Positions 35,060-46,846 of a stretch of DNA of 64,000 nucleotides are shown here, piece by piece. The stretch comes from Monosporascus cannonballus (lineage: Eukaryota > Ascomycota > Sordariomycetes > Xylariales): the NCBI GenBank assembly GCA_004154925.1, contig QJNS01000203.1, positions 1 to 64,000 of the forward strand, written 5' to 3'. The stretch's first letter is position 1; each line of letters starts with the position of its first letter. The position numbers were made by a program, and so were the translations under genes. The notes beneath the pieces are model-generated. The model had not been told where the DNA came from, ran no database searches, and worked only from the letters and a program-made list of their open reading frames with translations.

Positions 35060-38000
35060 TTAAGGCGCTGCGCCCTTCATACGGGATATTATCTCAGCCA
35101 CCTCCACAAGCTTATCGTATACGAAGCCGGGGATTTCTCCCGAGACGAAGACATCCTCGACAAGTAAATATATTTGGTCTACGCCCGTTTTAAAACCTCT
35201 CGTTAGCTTCCACCGCCCTCTGGTGGGCTTCAGCTGTCCTCTGGTGGGCTTCAGCGTTCCTCCGGTTGCCTTCAACCGTCTGCTGGAAGTTTGTTCTCAG
35301 CCGCCTATAGCTTTGCTCCATCCGGTTTCCATTGGACGACGTAGCATCGCCAGTCAATAGGGTGGATGTTGTAGTAGGAGCCGAGGATGACTGCGCTTCA
35401 AAAGGATTGCTGCTTCGTCGCGAGTCGCTGTTGGAGTTAAGCTGACTAACACCAGCTGAAGTGGAAGGGCTTAAGAAGCCCCAATCTGGGTTTTGTATCG
35501 GACCACCCATAAACTCAAGCACTGGTGCATCCTGTAATGATGACGTCGGCGGTGGGAAATCAAATCCCTCTTGAGGTGTTATCTGGTGTCGATTCAGGAC
35601 ATTTCGTGTCCGGGGTTCCGCCCTTTTAATTTGTCAACACCGACGTAATAATCAAACAGTAGGAGTGCAGAGGAGCCAATGTCTGTCTACATACTCGCTT
35701 GCGACTGGTGTATTTGTTGCCGGCTGAATGGTTGGTGTTTGGTGATTTGACAACATTGGAACGCCACAGGAATATTTTCATCATAGTAATCTGGAAAGCG
35801 AACGCACTTTTAGTGAACTGGCCGTATTAGTGAACTGTGACGAGCTAGACCAACATGGCGTGTAAATGGCTGTTAGGATCGTCATATCAAGGTCCCGCAT
35901 GCCAGGAATGAGAAGTCGGAACAGTCTCCACCACGCATCTTCGTCGGTCTGGGATTGGCAAACTCCCTTGATGGCATTTTCTTGTGCATCTGTCATGAAT
36001 ACCTCCTCCTGTGGCCTTGGTTTTTTTTTTTATTACAGGAGGTCTGTTTCTCATGGTCCGCCGCCCTGTCTTTTGTGATTACGTACTCCCAGCAGTTTGG
36101 ACACCGATGGCACGGCATATGGTTACGTCTGAGATGCTGTCTGCCCCATGGTACTAATGAGAAATATAGTGTAGTCAATTTCATTGACAAACTTTAGACG
36201 TCTCAGATCTGTACAGCCGCCTCTTGGATTGGATCCGCTCCGCTTGAAGCAAGGTCGGAACCTCTCATATGCTTGGTAGGGATAAGCGAGTCGCGACGTT
36301 TCTGCCATCTTTTCAGAGCCTGAAGCCTTTTGACGCTTCCTTTTCTTGCCGTCATCGTCGTCTCCTTCTTCTTCTTCTTCTTCTTGTCTTCTCTTCGTCT
36401 TGCCATGTCTTAGTGTTTCGCTACCTGTGCCTGAGTGAGGCGGGACCTTTTCGGAACGGTTCTGAGAGGGCGCGGTTGTGTGTGTGTCTTGTGTTGTATC
36501 CGAATCTCTTGCATCATCGTGAGCCTCCAGGTTGTCATCAGACTCGTCCGGATCATCGTCACTGTGGTCAGTGGATTCGTGACTTGTCTGAAGATCATCA
36601 TCTGACAATGAGATGATCTTGGGTCGAACCTTCGCGCCGCGAACTTGGCCTTTCTGGGGCTTGAAGTGGCATAGAATCGACTGGGAGCTGGCTCTGGGAT
36701 CTGGTTCGATGTCTGCGGCCTCCGTGTCGCCTGGCTTGTTGGAACTTTCAGAGACCTCAGCTCCTGAAATCCCAGTGAGATTTTCCACAGACAGACTTGG
36801 TGAGGCATGTGGCCTTGTGTCCTGGGTTGCAAGGTTAGGGCAGGCCATTCTGTCGGTTTCAACAGATGTATCAGGAACCATTGGTTCACCGGGTCCAAAT
36901 TTTTCTTCTTCAAAGGGTATGGCGTCGTTATTGGCCATAGTAGTCTGTTCCTGTTCCTGGTGCACCGTGCCTAAGCGATTCTGGTTCTGAGCCTCGGGCA
37001 TCCTTGACTGCGTCTGGCTGAGCTCTAGGGCATAGCTGCCAGTCTTCTTGGGGCTACTTGTGCCCTCACTGGCCCGCCGCGCCCCCCTCGGCCCGACGTT
37101 GTAATTGTAAGCGCTTCTGATTCTGTTGCTTGAGCATCATTATCTGCATTTGGTAGTCCTGTAGCGCACGGTTGGCAGTCTGCTTGGGGCGACTTATGCC
37201 CTTGCCTCCCTGTTGTGCTTCTTCGGCCTGACGTTTTAATTGCAAGCGCTTCTTATTCTGCTGTTCGAGCATCATAATCTGCATTTGGTAGTCCTTTAGT
37301 AGGTGGGCGTTTCCGCAATTTGGACGACCTGTGCTTTGGCTCAGCTGTTGCGTCTGCTCTGCCCGATATTGCAAGCTCTTCTTATTTTGTTCGTCCTGTA
37401 ACATCGGCAGCACTTGATATTGCTCAAGGTTACCGACGGAGGCTTGACTATCCTGCGTCACTCGGGGACTTTGACTAGACCTAGTGTCCTGCATATTGGT
37501 CTGCACGCCTGCGTGGGCGACCTGGAGAGGGATGCTTCGTGAAACGAATGATGGTTCGACGTTCGACTCTTTAACCTCTTTAGCGCTTAAAATAAATGGG
37601 AGCTCTGGGGGATTTATACCGGCTCTCCCTGATGCTCATGGCTCACTCCCGCCCGCTTTTCGAGCATATTATTCGTGATATCACCTGTGCACGCTTTGAC
37701 TCTCTCTGTTTTGCTTGCGTCACCCTTACTCGAGTGCTCAGTAAGGGTGCCCTTCTCACCACATGAGAGAGCTGCCGCGCAATGTTCTTGTTCCGGGTCT
37801 TCCTTCACCGGGATATCGCCAGGTATTATGAAAGCAAGGGTGTTGGAACTGCTGTCATATTGATAACTCGCTGCCCTGAAAAGTTGAATAACATCCTCAG
37901 TGCCGAGGAACTTGGTTCCGTTTTTGTAGAACAGGTATTCTAGTTGTCGTGCTCGTGCCTCCAGGAAAAGCGTGTAACTACAACAATTTCAGAATTATTA

Positions 38001-38560
38001 ATGAAATACACATCTAGGAAATGCGTAGCTCACGTACCAGCGAGGAATGTCCCGTCCTGTAAGAAAGTCATACCCAACACAGGCGACTCCGGCCTTTCCG
38101 CAGCCGTTACACCCTGGCAGCTTCTGATCACACTCATTGTTCGTTCGGCGGCAACGATTGCACGGGTAACATATTGGAGGGGCCCAATCTGACTCATCGT
38201 TGGGATCTTGCCCTTAGTGTCTAAGGTGTCATGAGTGGCGTGTGATGATGATGGTGGTCGTGTCGTCGATGTAGCATTATCGATATCGGTGCGGCCTGTG
38301 CCTAACGAAATCCCAGTGTCTGGGCTTCCAGCTCCTTTGGGCGGCGATCTACCCTCTAGTTGCTGGGGTTGGGAGTTGGAGAGCCCGTGCTTTCTCTCGC
38401 TCGGTGATTTATTCAAATCCCCCATCGGGTCGGGCCGAATCCCCCTTCTTGAAGAACGGCTGGGAAAGTCACCTGGCCCACTCGGAGAGTCGACCCCCCG
38501 TGGGTAAATAGTCTGACATGCTAAAGGGCAAGCCTCCGCGTACCCGGGTTGTTGAAGCAT
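35060..38560 (-). pseudogene. C2H2-type zinc-finger gene with two frameshifts
   Basis: Seven exons fit on the minus strand: 38560-38034, 37977-37685, 37628-37070, 37017-36193, 36140-35855, 35790-35695, 35569-35060, with introns of 52-64 bp plus one of 125 bp, for about 1031 codons if repaired. Parts in order: disordered N-terminus; a conserved-looking block (GMTFLQDGTFLAGTYTLFLEA, QLEYLFYKNGTKFLGTEDVI); a Gln-rich coiled region with a DYQMQIMMLEQQNKKRLQL motif repeated three times; an acidic Ser/Asp stretch; and a fungal C2H2-like region (PCFKR.., LKQHLRRNH, CHRCPNCW) as seen in many Sordariomycete proteins of unknown role. The frame is broken at an 11-A tract (36021-36031; 12 would restore it) and at TTTTAAAA (35188-35195). 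The first expected finger Cys is Tyr (LAYPYQ). It may be a decaying gene or have sequencing errors. That all exons form one gene is inferred. Confidence 0.62.
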
Positions 38561-40822
38561 TTAGGGTTCTGAGATCCGTCGCATTCTTAGAGCATCCTCC
38601 ACGCTGTCTGGAGGGGATGATACCGTAGAGCTATCCACGGCCAGCAAGCGTCAAGGCTGTAGAGCTGTGTTTACCTTTGAGACGAGGCCGTATATGTGAT
38701 AATGTGATTCCTGAAGGGGAAACTCAAGCAAGGCACGGTATGAATAGGAGCGACCGGGACGGATAGCGTGTGGAAACCTCGTATACACGATGAATTATGT
38801 AGCTATCCGACGTCAAGAGTTTTTTTAGATCAGCGGTTAAGAGGAGATAGAGGGGACGGCCATGCGCTTTTCGAACCAACAGCCTTACCGAGAAGCCAGC
38901 CGCACATTCTCTATATCGCGCTAGCTCCTACTAGCCATAGTGCGGCTTGGCGATGAGCTATTTAGTTTCAATTTGCAGCATTTCTACACATTTCTACAAA
39001 AATTGACGATTCATATTGTTCAAGACCATTCTCAGTTTGTTGCCCATCATCGCACAGATGAGCTGATCGTATTAGGACGGCTCCGGATTGCAATCTCCCT
39101 TAGCATATTGCACTGCATATAGCCCAGCATGCTGTTTTTCCGTACAGAGTGGTCATCATAACCCTATATCAGTTGCATATGGTGTCGTGGAAGGCGTTCT
39201 TTCGTGCTCAAGTTGCACTCAATCCCATGCAATGATGCACGTTCGATACACCATTGGTTACATTTTAGCACATTCCAATAATTTAGAAATGGCCATGGCA
39301 ACTGAACAGGCACCCGGCCGTCGTGTTCTCAGACCTATTAAATTCAAGCTTGCCAGCTCCTCAATGTGGTTGACTTATTACGTCCTGGCTGCCAGAGCCC
39401 TACCGCACAAAGTCACTAAGTTTACTACCGCTTTCATTGAGCCTGTGGACTTAAGTAATCTTCTTCCGCTGCAAGGACGTTTCTATGTCATCTTGCTACA
39501 GAATAATATTATTATCCAATATGGCGTCTTCACCCAAGGAAGCTATCTGCACTGCAGAGACTGAGAAGTGAGCATACGCAAAATCCGGATCTCCTTCCAT
39601 GAGGGTTTTGAAGCTAACTCTGTGGAACATTAGTCCAGGAACTTCGTCGGAAATTGCGGACGTCTCGTCCATGACATGCGAACCTGAGATCTTTTCCAAG
39701 GAGGCGCGATGCTCGGGAAGCTCTCGCGGGAAACCGGACCTAAGGCAGCGATGTCTTCACCTAACCTCGCACGACAAGAAGCTGGACATGCTTGGCATAG
39801 GAAGCCAGTTTGACGAGAAGTAATCAAATATATAGTATGGAGAGGATTGGTAGACGATGTCAAATGTGGCCACAGGTGCAATGACGCAGACCATAGATAC
39901 TTAGTCCGCGACTGGTTACTAGTAGAGGGCTATACACGAACAGCATGAGGCAAGTTCAATGTTGGAGAGGGCGCTGTCTTCAAGTACATCAACCATGCCA
40001 GTCTTGATCTTGACGGGTATACTTGTTCAATTAGGAAATCGAGTCATGTCATGTTCATTACCTTCTCCATCAAATATTATCGAATATTAATGGGATTGAA
40101 AAGTTTAAAACATAAACGTTTTATACTTGGTTTCGCTACGGTAAGGGTAGATGGACTTTATTACTTATTTAATGCGCTATAGGTTATTCCGCGTTAATTG
40201 GTATATATTTTACGGTACGAAGTCGCCACCCGTATTAAAACTACTATGTTTCCTGCCTCCCCCCCTTCCTTTACTCTATACCATATCATTAAATCAGTAC
40301 GCCGTGTCTTGCTCGGATGTCAAGGGCAATCTTTCTATAAAAGACTGAGATAAGGAGAGCACAGAACAAAATAGGGCCTAAGCCTTGGTAACATTATTTT
40401 CGTGGGCATGCTATTGCGATAGCATTTTCCATTATGTATTATCTGGCAGCTGGGCTAGTTAACTGATTATTAACCTAATCGTACGGTTCATATTGGCAGG
40501 GGTATCGTGGGTTTTGAGTGAAGGCGCACTAGTTACTACAGGTAAGGACAAAATTATCTTGAATATATTAGCTAGAAAGACCTTGAAAGGTCTAGATTTG
40601 TAGGCCGAAGCATATATAAATTATAGACATCATGTATCACATCACGTGGCCCTCCTCTATATAAGACCACAATCTCCTTAGGCCCTGGGAACATGTATCT
40701 ATAACCTCGCCCTTCTTCCATGCTCCGCCAATTCGTATCCACCCTTCCTCTTTTTCTGCAAGCATCGCTGCCCTCAGCCCAGCTCCCTTTCCATCTTGCC
40801 ACGTCATCGTTTTTGCATCACA
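38561..40822. other. No recognisable gene; transition to AT-rich DNA
   Basis: About 2.3 kb. Open stretches at 39088-39564 (+) and 39496-39699 (-) overlap each other and have no ATG context or family resemblance that convinces me; the minus one (FHRVSFKTLMEGDPDFAYAHF) is protein-like and may be a gene fragment. From about 40050 to 40560 the base composition becomes richer in A and T. Confidence 0.45.
40643..40665 (+). promoter_or_regulatory. Possible promoter: CACGTG and TATATAAG
   Basis: CACGTG at 40643-40648 and a TATA box at 40658-40665 lie about 160 bp before an ATG at 40823, followed by a CT-rich leader (about 40680-40800). This arrangement is plausible for a fungal promoter but untested. 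Confidence 0.35.
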
Positions 40823-41380
40823 ATGGGGTTCCCCTCTCGCCAGGATTGCCCAACCATCGCGACAGAGTTGGGGCAGACACCGTATGAGAGAAATTCTACC
40901 ATTCATTTTCATCCTACATCTGGCACTAATTCCAGCTTTACTCTGCGTTTTGTACGACTTTCCTTCCCCCCACTTCTCGCTGAATCTAACAACGCCGAAG
41001 GTCTAGAGGCGTACCCCTGGTCCAGCGGCCTCGCAGCGTTGCGATGCTTCCCAGGCAGCAGCAGAGCATCTCACGGCAATGTTTATTCTTGTAAGTCCTC
41101 CAACAGACGCCCAGCCAATGGCAGAAACGCCGCAGTGGCTCATCAACGCCCCCAAGGCATGATGGAGGATGGTGCAATCGCGGACTCGCCTCCTGAAACT
41201 GGCACGGGTAGTTCCAGAAGCTTCTGGCACGAACTTGCTCCCCGACTGGTCCCAGGGCAGACGAAGTGTGTGATCACAACTCGCTTGACGGGGCCTGAGT
41301 CGCCATTCCCCTGTCCAGGGGCTGCCGAGACTACCCGCGACTTGGGGATGCATCCTCGATTATTACCTTGTCACAGTTAG
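40823..41380 (+). CDS. Candidate orphan ORF, 185 aa
   Basis: Open from ATG 40823 (CACAATGG context) to a stop at 41378-41380, beginning MGFPSRQDCPTIATELG. No family, signal peptide or membrane segment is recognisable, and the opposite strand is also open for 116 codons (41003-41353), so the coding claim is weak. It lies directly against the RIP-mutated block and the DNA just downstream (41381-41540) is a repeat also found near 61031-61190. It may be host gene, repeat-encoded or noncoding. Confidence 0.28.
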   Translation: MGFPSRQDCPTIATELGQTPYERNSTIHFHPTSGTNSSFTLRFVRLSFPPLLAESNNAEGLEAYPWSSGLAALRCFPGSSRASHGNVYSCKSSNRRPANGRNAAVAHQRPQGMMEDGAIADSPPETGTGSSRSFWHELAPRLVPGQTKCVITTRLTGPESPFPCPGAAETTRDLGMHPRLLPCHS

Positions 41381-41540
41381 GCTGATCGCGAGAAAAGGTT
41401 GCATAGAGTGTGGGAAGTGATAATTATCTGACTAGAATTGAGCTCCAAGGAGCGGTAGCTAAGAAACTCTCTATATACTGTGGGAACGCCGGAATAAAGT
41501 TCTTCCGGATGCTGTAAAGCTTGATAATTAATACAGATAT
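41381..41540. repeat. Interspersed repeat, copy 1 (copia landing site)
   Basis: About 160 bp (GATAATTATCTGACTAGAAT.. to ..ATACAGATAT) closely matching 61031-61190. The copia element is inserted within it; its continuation is found on the far side at 54322 onward (GATATCCCTATTCTACG). Confidence 0.8.
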
Positions 41541-41703
41541 TGTCAGATATAAGGGACATCAGTTGTGTGTGTATTGTTGACTAGTTGCAGGTGCTCTAGA
41601 ACGCGCATTGTATTTTAAGGTGATCTAGTCCCGGAACATATATGTTCCGATCAGAGGGAATCTTCCGTATATGGGGTACTAGAGCACCTTTTGCTAACCG
41701 ATA
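41541..41703 (-). repeat. 3' LTR of copia element
   Basis: On the minus strand it runs TATCGGTTAG..CTGACA (originally TG..CA). Only moderately RIP-mutated compared with the partner at 54161-54321, in keeping with its position at the border of normal DNA. Confidence 0.85.
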
Positions 41704-42779
41704 TACCCCCTTAATACCTTATAGCATTTACGGTATTAATTATTATAATTTTTAAAGCTATAAGTATTTATTCCATTTTTTTCGATAATTAAATTTTTTT
41801 AATCAGTTAATTTTTCCTTTAAAAGTTTTTATAAAGTGTCCTTTTATTAATAAAAGGCTTTTATAATATTTATTAATTTTAATTATTTTTTTAAAATATT
41901 TAAAAGATTTGCATAATAAGGTTTTCGATAAATTGTTATTTAATATATCGTCCGTAAATATATAATTTATTTTAATTAAATTTTTTTACAGTTTATTATA
42001 ATTAATAATTATATATATTTATATATTATAATTTCGTTATTAATAAGATAATATTGGCGTTAATAAATCGTATAATTTATTAATTATTATATTATATATT
42101 TAACGGTTTTATATTTAAAATAATTTTTAATATTTTAATTAATTAAAAATTAAATAAGGTTTTTTTATAATTTACGAAAAAAATAAAAATTCTTTTTTTA
42201 TTATAAAATGATTATTATACAAAATTTATTATATTTTATTTATTTAATCGGTATTTTATTATTTTCCGAATAATTTGATAATATAAGTTTAAAACCTTTT
42301 TTAATTAATCGTATTATTTGCCAAAAAGGTTATTTTAAGTATTTAATAAATTTTTACCCTCGAATTATAACGTTAACATTTTGATTCCGAGTAGATATAA
42401 TATAATTTGGTTAATAGCTTTATAATATATGTCGTTAAAATTTAAATTAAATCGAGTAAATTAGGATACCGTAAAAAATATAACGGATTACGTATTAATT
42501 ATTACGAAAAAAATAAAACCAATTTTTTTAATATTTATTAATAAAGGTTAAATATGTGAAATTAAATTTTGGCAATAATTTAATATTAATTATAGGTATT
42601 TTTAAGAAATTATATAAATTTTTTATAAATATTAAATTAATTAAGTTATTTATAAAATCAAATTAAAATAATTTATTTTTTTATTAAATTTATTTTTAAT
42701 TATTATATTACCAAAAAACTATTATAAATTTTTATTTTTTATTAAAATATATTTTTTTATATTTATTAAATTAAATAAT

Positions 42780-43090
42780 TAACGAAAATTTATTTTTTAT
42801 AATATGTGATAAAACTATCGTTTAGAATAAAAATCAGTACCCCTTAATAAATAAAATAATAAGGTTTATTAAAAGTAAAATTAAATTCTAATTTTTCAAG
42901 TATTTTAGTAAAACCTTTTAATTATAATAAAAATAATTTCTTTAATCCATATAATATTTTTCTAATTAAGGCAATTTTGTTACGTTACGAATATCTTAAA
43001 GATATTTTTATATATATTTCGTAAAATAAATTAATATTTATAAAGGCGTTTACAATAGTATATTTTTTAAATTTTAAGTTAAATTTAAAT
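42780..43090 (-). pseudogene. copia reverse transcriptase relic
   Basis: Minus-strand frame with VNAFI, LYGLKK and the catalytic-box relic; see the parent element. It fixes the superfamily as Ty1/copia. Confidence 0.8.
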
Positions 43091-46000
43091 ATAATAATAA
43101 TTAAAATTCGAAACGATTTTTTAATGAAAATAATTATATATATATCGTTATTATTAGTTTTAAATTATTAATCGCTTTATAAAACAAAATAGGCTTTATA
43201 TCTTTAAAATTAATTATATTTACTAAATTTATAAACATATATTTATATAAAATTTAAAATCTATTTTTATTAGCCAAAAAGTAATTAATAATTTTCCAGA
43301 ATTATATTTTCTTATAATTTTAGAAGTAAACTTTTTTAAGTGTATGGTATATTTTTCTTAATAAATATATATTTAATTTTTTATAACTTTATGATAATAG
43401 CAGTAAATTACATTTATATATCTGGTTTTATAATCTAAATACCTTTTTATATATCAAGGTATTATTATTTTTCCGATTAACATAATACGTATTTTAAGTA
43501 ATTAATTTCCTTAAGTTTTTGGAATTTACGAACGAATTATCGTACGTATTGACAAAAAAGGCTAAACGTTTTATATTAAATATAATTTTCCATATTTTGT
43601 ATTTATTTTGAATAATATTTTTTAATACGGAATATATAAAAAGCTTACATTTATAACTTATAGGGTATTTTTATTTTTTTATCGTTATTCTGCACAAAAT
43701 AATATAAAATAAACTTAAGGTTATTTTTATTTTTTTGTCGGCATAATAATCGAAATAATTATTAAAGTAAATATTAATAATAATAATAATCCAAAACACT
43801 GAAATAATTCGAATATAACGGTCTTATAAAAAGAATTAATCCTTTATAAATAAACTTATTTTTCCTTATTCCGTACGTATTTTACGTTAATATCTTTCTA
43901 GAAGTATTTTTTCATTTAGCTGGTAATTAAATTATTTTATTTAGGGTTCTATTTTTTCCTTACATATAAATAAAATAATTATCGAGTTAATTAGATATAT
44001 TCCCCTATCGGAATAAGTGTTGCAATTTTCCTTTTATAATATATAAAAAGTTAATTTTTAAATTTTTAATATTATTTAAAAAAATCTTTTTATTAAATTA
44101 CAAATTTGGAATAATAATAAATTTATTAATTAATAAGTTCCAAATTTAATAAATATTTATAAATTAATAACCGCCGAAATAATTAATTTATGCTTTAAGA
44201 TTTAATGTTTAAAGTTTTTATTTTTTTCTTTATAACGGTAATTATTATAACGTAAGTTATATAGTCGTATATTCGTAAATAAACTTATTAAAACTTTCGA
44301 TTAAATATTATAATACCGTTTTTATATATTAAATAAGTATAATAAATTTTATACAGGTTTTCTTAAAAAAGTACGTATTTAAAAATACGGTTATATAAAT
44401 ATATTATTCTTTTATAAATATATACGATTAAAAACGAAAATAATTTAATATTATTTTATATTATAATTAGTTTTTTCTTAATTATATTTTTTAAATATTT
44501 TATATCCCCGTTTTAATCCTGGATATATAATATTAGGAATTTAAATTTAATATTAAAAAACAATTAAAAGATATTTCGAAATTAATAATTTTTTAAAATT
44601 TCGTTATCGTTTTTAATTACCTATAGAAAAACCTTATTTTTATTTTTTAGGACTTTTAAAAAATATCGAAACGTTATAATTAATATATTTTGTTTTCGGT
44701 TTTTAAAGTAAATATCCAAAAAAGACCTAAGTATTTATCGATAACAAATATAACGTATTTATATTTTTCAAATATTTTTTCAAAAGTTATAAAATCGATA
44801 ATGATTTTTTATCTTAATCGGGATATTTTTTTTAACTTACGGCGTATTAGCTCTTTAATTTTCGCCGTATTATATGCTTAATATTCGATTATTATAAACC
44901 TTTTTAGGCGGACCTTTTTCGTATAAAACTATAATTAAGCGATTATTTCGGGTTTTAAATATTTTAATATTAAATATTATATAATACCGTTATTAATTTA
45001 CAATATTTTCGTTATTTGCGAATCAAGGTTTCGTTTATAAATTAATAAAATTATATAAATAATTATTATATTAATATTTTCGATAACGAATTAATTATAT
45101 TTATTTATTAACGTAATAATTACTTAATTAGGTTCATTTCGAATAAAATGATTGGTTTTTCGGATATCTTATTAATAATTTTTTTCAGAACTGCCGGAAA
45201 GATATTAAATTATATATAAAACTTTCGTAATATGTTATATCGTATAAACGTAACGTTTTCGTATTTTTAAAACTTCGAAGGATTATATTAACCTTTCCGT
45301 ACCCCTTAATCGGGACGAAATTATTATTTATATATATTCCGTTATTTTATACAGTAAATGTAAAATTAGTATATTTATAAATTAAATTAAAAATATATAT
45401 TATAAACTTTGATTCCAAAGTAAATAAATTGTTTAAAAAGTAATATAAAATATTTAAAGCGTTACATTAATTAATAATTAAAAAATATGATGATATTTAT
45501 CGTACTTTTTTTTTTAAAAAATTACTTTATTTTTTATGTAATAAGTTTTTCTATAATTTTCGATAGGCGGTCGATTTTTTCCTTTAGAAATTAATTAGCG
45601 GAAATTCGTCCTTAGATATATATTGCCACGTTATTATTAAAACGGAAACGTTTTAAAGTTTTCTCAAAAAATATAATAATAATTAGATAATATATAGTAA
45701 TTAATTAAGTATATTTTATAACGGGTATCCTCTACGTTTAATTTTTAACGTTTTCGTTTATTACCGTTTTAGTCCGTATAAAAACTTTTATAATTACTTC
45801 GTTTCGGCTTTCGGTTTAGGATTTCTTTTTACAGTTAAAAATTAATATTTTTAAGATTTTCTTAATTAAAATTATTTTAATTAAGGAAATTTATAAATAT
45901 TTTGTAAAACGTTGAAAACATTATTTTGATATTTCGTAATATAAATATAAAATAGGTTATAACTTAAGAATTCAAAAAGTTAATTACTATTTTTTAGAAA

Positions 46001-46642
46001 CTAATTGTACCGTTATCGATTTCGGCCTTTTTTATTATTTAGAAAGTAATAATTTATATCCTAACTATAAGGGTTAATATTATATATAAATGGTTATCCT
46101 ATATAATCGTCGTTTTCGTTTTTGGAATATTATATTACTATTTTAAGATTATAATCTTTTGTTATTTTATAATTTATTCGTTTAACTTTTTATTAAATTT
46201 CGAAATTTGCTTTAATATTTCGCGATATTTTCGTTAAATATTAATTAAGAATCTGTTATTGTATCTTTTACCGGATTCGCTCAGGTTGGTATATTATTTT
46301 CGTAAATTGTTTTTTGGAAAAAAGCTAATTCTTTTAATTATTAAAAATACCGATTTTAAAATTTATTTTGTAAGGTCGTTAATGTTCTTACGAAAATTAT
46401 CGTATTTCCGATTTTTGAAAAAATACGCCATAAAGACTTAATTATAAATTTATTTGCTTTCGGTCGTTATTTTAAAGTTATTCGTTAAGTAATTAATATA
46501 ATTAATTTTTTCGGTAACTTGTCCGGAAAATATAAATATAAACGAAAAACCGTTTGGAATATTAGTTCGTATCGTATAACGGATTCGGTTTTTTAAGTAA
46601 AAAGCTATATTAAATTTTATAGGTTTAATAAGTTACTAAAAA

Positions 46643-46846
46643 TGTAAGATAATGAATAGCTATGAGCCGGGTAAGGTGATCTCCGACCAGTCGTAAAGCA
46701 AATTCCAAGAAATAAATGTATTAAGTTATTTTTATCTGGCGTTTCCTATTAGCTACTAAATAATAAATTTATATTAATAAGTAGGTCGGTAATTAATCAG
46801 TAATCAATCGGCTATTAACCTTATTTTTATAAAGGTTATATTTTTA
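46643..46846 (-). repeat. 3' LTR of nested gypsy
   Basis: 204 bp; + strand reads TGTAAGATAATGAATAG.. to ..TTATATTTTTA. Partner of 53713-53916. Confidence 0.88.

Noticed and set aside
35170..35215. An intron instead of a frameshift near the end of the C2H2-type gene
   Set aside because: The only GT..AG pairs that bridge the two frames are 18 bp or put the downstream part in the wrong phase; too short for a fungal intron.
39088..39564. 158-codon + strand ORF
   Set aside because: No family resemblance, poor start context, overlaps a more protein-like minus-strand stretch, and lies where composition is changing.
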